This document shows positions 41,007-42,363 of a stretch of 42,363 nt of DNA, one piece after another (position 1 is the stretch's first letter; each line of letters starts with the position of its first letter). A model generated the notes under the pieces. It was not told the origin of the DNA. It saw only the letters and a program-made list of their open reading frames with translations, and searched no databases. Origin of the DNA: DASPJR01 sp035628505 (GTDB lineage: Bacteria; Planctomycetota; SZUA-567; H5-PLA8). The DNA lies in NCBI GenBank assembly GCA_035628505.1, contig DASPJR010000211.1:1-42363 (forward strand), read 5' to 3'. The position numbers and the translations under genes are program-made.

Positions 41007-41030
41007 AAAAGAGCCCGCTCGCGCGGGCCC
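41007..41030 (-). terminator. Intrinsic terminator of dnaK
   Basis: On the minus strand GGGCCCGC-GCGA-GCGGGCTC, an 8-base-arm stem (one G-T or mismatch at the end), is followed by TTTT and lies 28 bases past the dnaK stop. TGATGCA and TGCATCA flank it. Confidence 0.75.
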
Positions 41031-41034
41031 TTCG

Positions 41035-41053
41035 TGCATCATGAATTATGCAT
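41035..41053. repeat. Second copy of the TGCATCATG-type palindromic word
   Basis: TGCATCATGAATTATGCAT differs at one position from the word at 19711-19729. It lies between the dnaK stop codon and the dnaK terminator. Confidence 0.6.
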
Positions 41054-41057
41054 CAGC

Positions 41058-42363
41058 TTACTTCTTGTCATCGACGACCTTGAAATCAGCGTCGATCACG
41101 TCGCCTTCGGGAGCGGGCTCCTTCTTGCCGGCCTTCGCGGCCCCAGCAGCACGGGCAGCGGCTTCGCCGGCGGCGTGCTGCGCGCCTTCAGGGGCGCCGC
41201 CCGGCGCGCCTGCGCTGGCCTTGTAGACCTCCTCGGAGATCTTGTGCGTGACCTGCTCGAGGTTGCTGACGGCGCTATCGAGCTTGCTCTTGATGTCGCC
41301 TTCCTGCTTCAGAACGCTGCGCACTTCTTCGACGGCTTTGCCTGCCTTCTCGCGCAGCCCAGCATCGATCTTGCTCTCGTTCTCCTTGATGAACTTCTCG
41401 GTCTGATACGTGAGCTGATCGGCCTTGTTGCGAGCTTCAATGAGCTCGGCCTTGGCCTTGTCTTCGGCTTCATGGCTGGCGGCATCGCGAACCATGCGTT
41501 CGACGTCGGCTTTATCGAGACCCGAAGACGCCTTGATCTCGATCTTCTGCTCCTTGTTGGTGGCCTTATCTTTTGCCGACACATTCAGGATGCCGTTGGC
41601 GTCGATATCGAACGTCACTTCGATCTGCGGCACGCCGCGCGGCGCCGGAGGAATTCCAGTCAGCTGGAAGCGACCAAGCGTGCGGTTGTCGCTGGCCATC
41701 TTGCGTTCGCCCTGCAGAACGTGAATGTCCACGGCCGGCTGGCTGTCGGCGGCGGTCGAGAACACTTCGCTCTTGCGCGTCGGGATCGTTGTGTTGCGCG
41801 GGATCAGAACCGTCATGATTCCACCGAGCGTTTCGACACCCAGCGAGAGCGGAGTGACGTCGAGCAAGACAATGTCCTGTACGTCGCCGCTGAGCACCGC
41901 GGCCTGGATCGCTGCGCCGATCGCCACGACTTCGTCGGGGTTGACGCCCTTGTGCGGCTCCTTGCCCTGGAAGATCTCTTTGCAGATCTCCTGGACCTTT
42001 GGCATGCGCGTCGATCCGCCAACGAGCACCACTTCGTCGATGTCCGAGGGCTTCACGCCCGCATCTTTCAATGCCGAGAGCACCGGCCCGCGCAGACGTT
42101 CGAACAGCGGTTCGCACAGCGCTTCGAACTTCGCGCGCGTCAGCGTCTGCTGCAGATGTTTCGGGCCGCTCTTGTCGGCTGTAATGTACGGGAGATTGAT
42201 CGTCGTCTGCGGCATCGTGGAGAGATCGCACTTGGCCTTTTCGCAGGCCTCCGTCAGACGCTGCAGAGCCATCGGGTCGTTGCGCAGGTCGATGCCGGCG
42301 GTCTTCTTGAACTCGTCGGCCACGAAATCGACCAGCACACGGTCCCAGTCGTCGCCGCCTAGG
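41058..42363 (-). CDS. dnaK: Chaperone protein DnaK (Hsp70), 5' part outside the window
   Basis: The C-terminal 434 residues or so of DnaK, the ATP-driven protein-folding chaperone. The frame is open to the right edge, where LGGDDWDRVLVDFVADEF continues from the missing N-terminal ATPase lobe. Visible marks: VVLVGGSTRMPKVQ (ATPase signature 3), the linker and substrate-binding start DIVLLDVTPLSLGVETLGG, IPRNTTIPTRKSEVFSTA, the beta-sandwich NGILNVSAKDKAT, the helical lid, and the ending EGDVIDADFKVVDDKK. The lid is followed by an Ala/Gly-rich linker, normal for the family. A terminator follows the stop. No grpE or dnaJ lies downstream. Confidence 0.98.
   Translation of the reverse strand, partial: LGGDDWDRVLVDFVADEFKKTAGIDLRNDPMALQRLTEACEKAKCDLSTMPQTTINLPYITADKSGPKHLQQTLTRAKFEALCEPLFERLRGPVLSALKDAGVKPSDIDEVVLVGGSTRMPKVQEICKEIFQGKEPHKGVNPDEVVAIGAAIQAAVLSGDVQDIVLLDVTPLSLGVETLGGIMTVLIPRNTTIPTRKSEVFSTAADSQPAVDIHVLQGERKMASDNRTLGRFQLTGIPPAPRGVPQIEVTFDIDANGILNVSAKDKATNKEQKIEIKASSGLDKADVERMVRDAASHEAEDKAKAELIEARNKADQLTYQTEKFIKENESKIDAGLREKAGKAVEEVRSVLKQEGDIKSKLDSAVSNLEQVTHKISEEVYKASAGAPGGAPEGAQHAAGEAAARAAGAAKAGKKEPAPEGDVIDADFKVVDDKK

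Noticed and set aside
41034..42362. Plus-strand frame across dnaK
   Set aside because: Antisense to highly conserved dnaK; Leu/Arg/Asp-rich shadow without family marks.

Overview
This 42.4 kb window looks like chromosomal DNA of a moderately GC-rich, free-living, Gram-negative-type bacterium. The best guess is a member or relative of the PVC/Planctomycetota-like groups or a neighbouring uncultured phylum. The reasons are indirect: a Ser/Thr kinase with a GspE-N-like N-terminus, a DUF4254 protein, short zinc-ribbon membrane proteins, very large secreted TPR/HEAT/beta-propeller proteins, and dispersed palindromic repeats of a kind I associate with these genomes. No rRNA or tRNA marker is present, so the taxonomy is an inference. 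I found no tRNA, rRNA, CRISPR array, transposase, integrase or phage gene.

Layout. Bases 1-520 are non-coding and hold a nested inverted-repeat element. Bases 521-7787 carry a class V aminotransferase (serine/alanine-glyoxylate type), two small unknown genes, glycyl-tRNA synthetase behind a structured leader, a DUF2007/zinc-ribbon protein, a cold-shock protein, a Ser/Thr kinase, a DUF4254 protein and a DUF1801 protein. Bases 7877-11432 carry a secreted parvulin-type isomerase, a second palindromic element, an all-alpha dUTPase-like enzyme coupled to a four-helix membrane protein, and a DMT-type transporter. Bases 11502-16802 carry two carbohydrate-related genes, a large secreted CBM-like/GATase-like protein and a GH2 glycosidase, separated by a zinc-ribbon membrane protein. 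Bases 17140-21686 carry accA, a secreted TPR protein and selB. Bases 21950-36979 hold three co-oriented genes for very large exported proteins: a HEAT protein with an embedded degenerate receiver domain, a TPR protein with a peptidase-MA zinc site, and a 3072-residue beta-propeller/CBM/TPR giant. Bases 36983-40771 form a compact minus-strand operon: 2-hydroxyacid dehydrogenase, RelE-like toxin, Phd-like antitoxin, ubiD, ubiE. The window ends inside dnaK, read on the minus strand.

How the genes relate. Serine-glyoxylate aminotransferase and the glyoxylate/hydroxypyruvate reductase at opposite ends of the window could act in the same glyoxylate-serine interconversion. UbiD and UbiE are translationally coupled and belong to quinone biosynthesis. 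AccA feeds fatty-acid synthesis. SelB implies that the organism makes selenoproteins, although selA, selD and tRNA-Sec are not in view. The three giant exported proteins take up about a third of the window and are the best candidate for an undescribed system, probably a cell-envelope or extracellular scaffold with polymer-binding and proteolytic modules. The other notable point is a toxin-antitoxin pair in toxin-first order set inside a metabolic operon. All functional statements rest on motif reading by eye; no database search or folding program was run.
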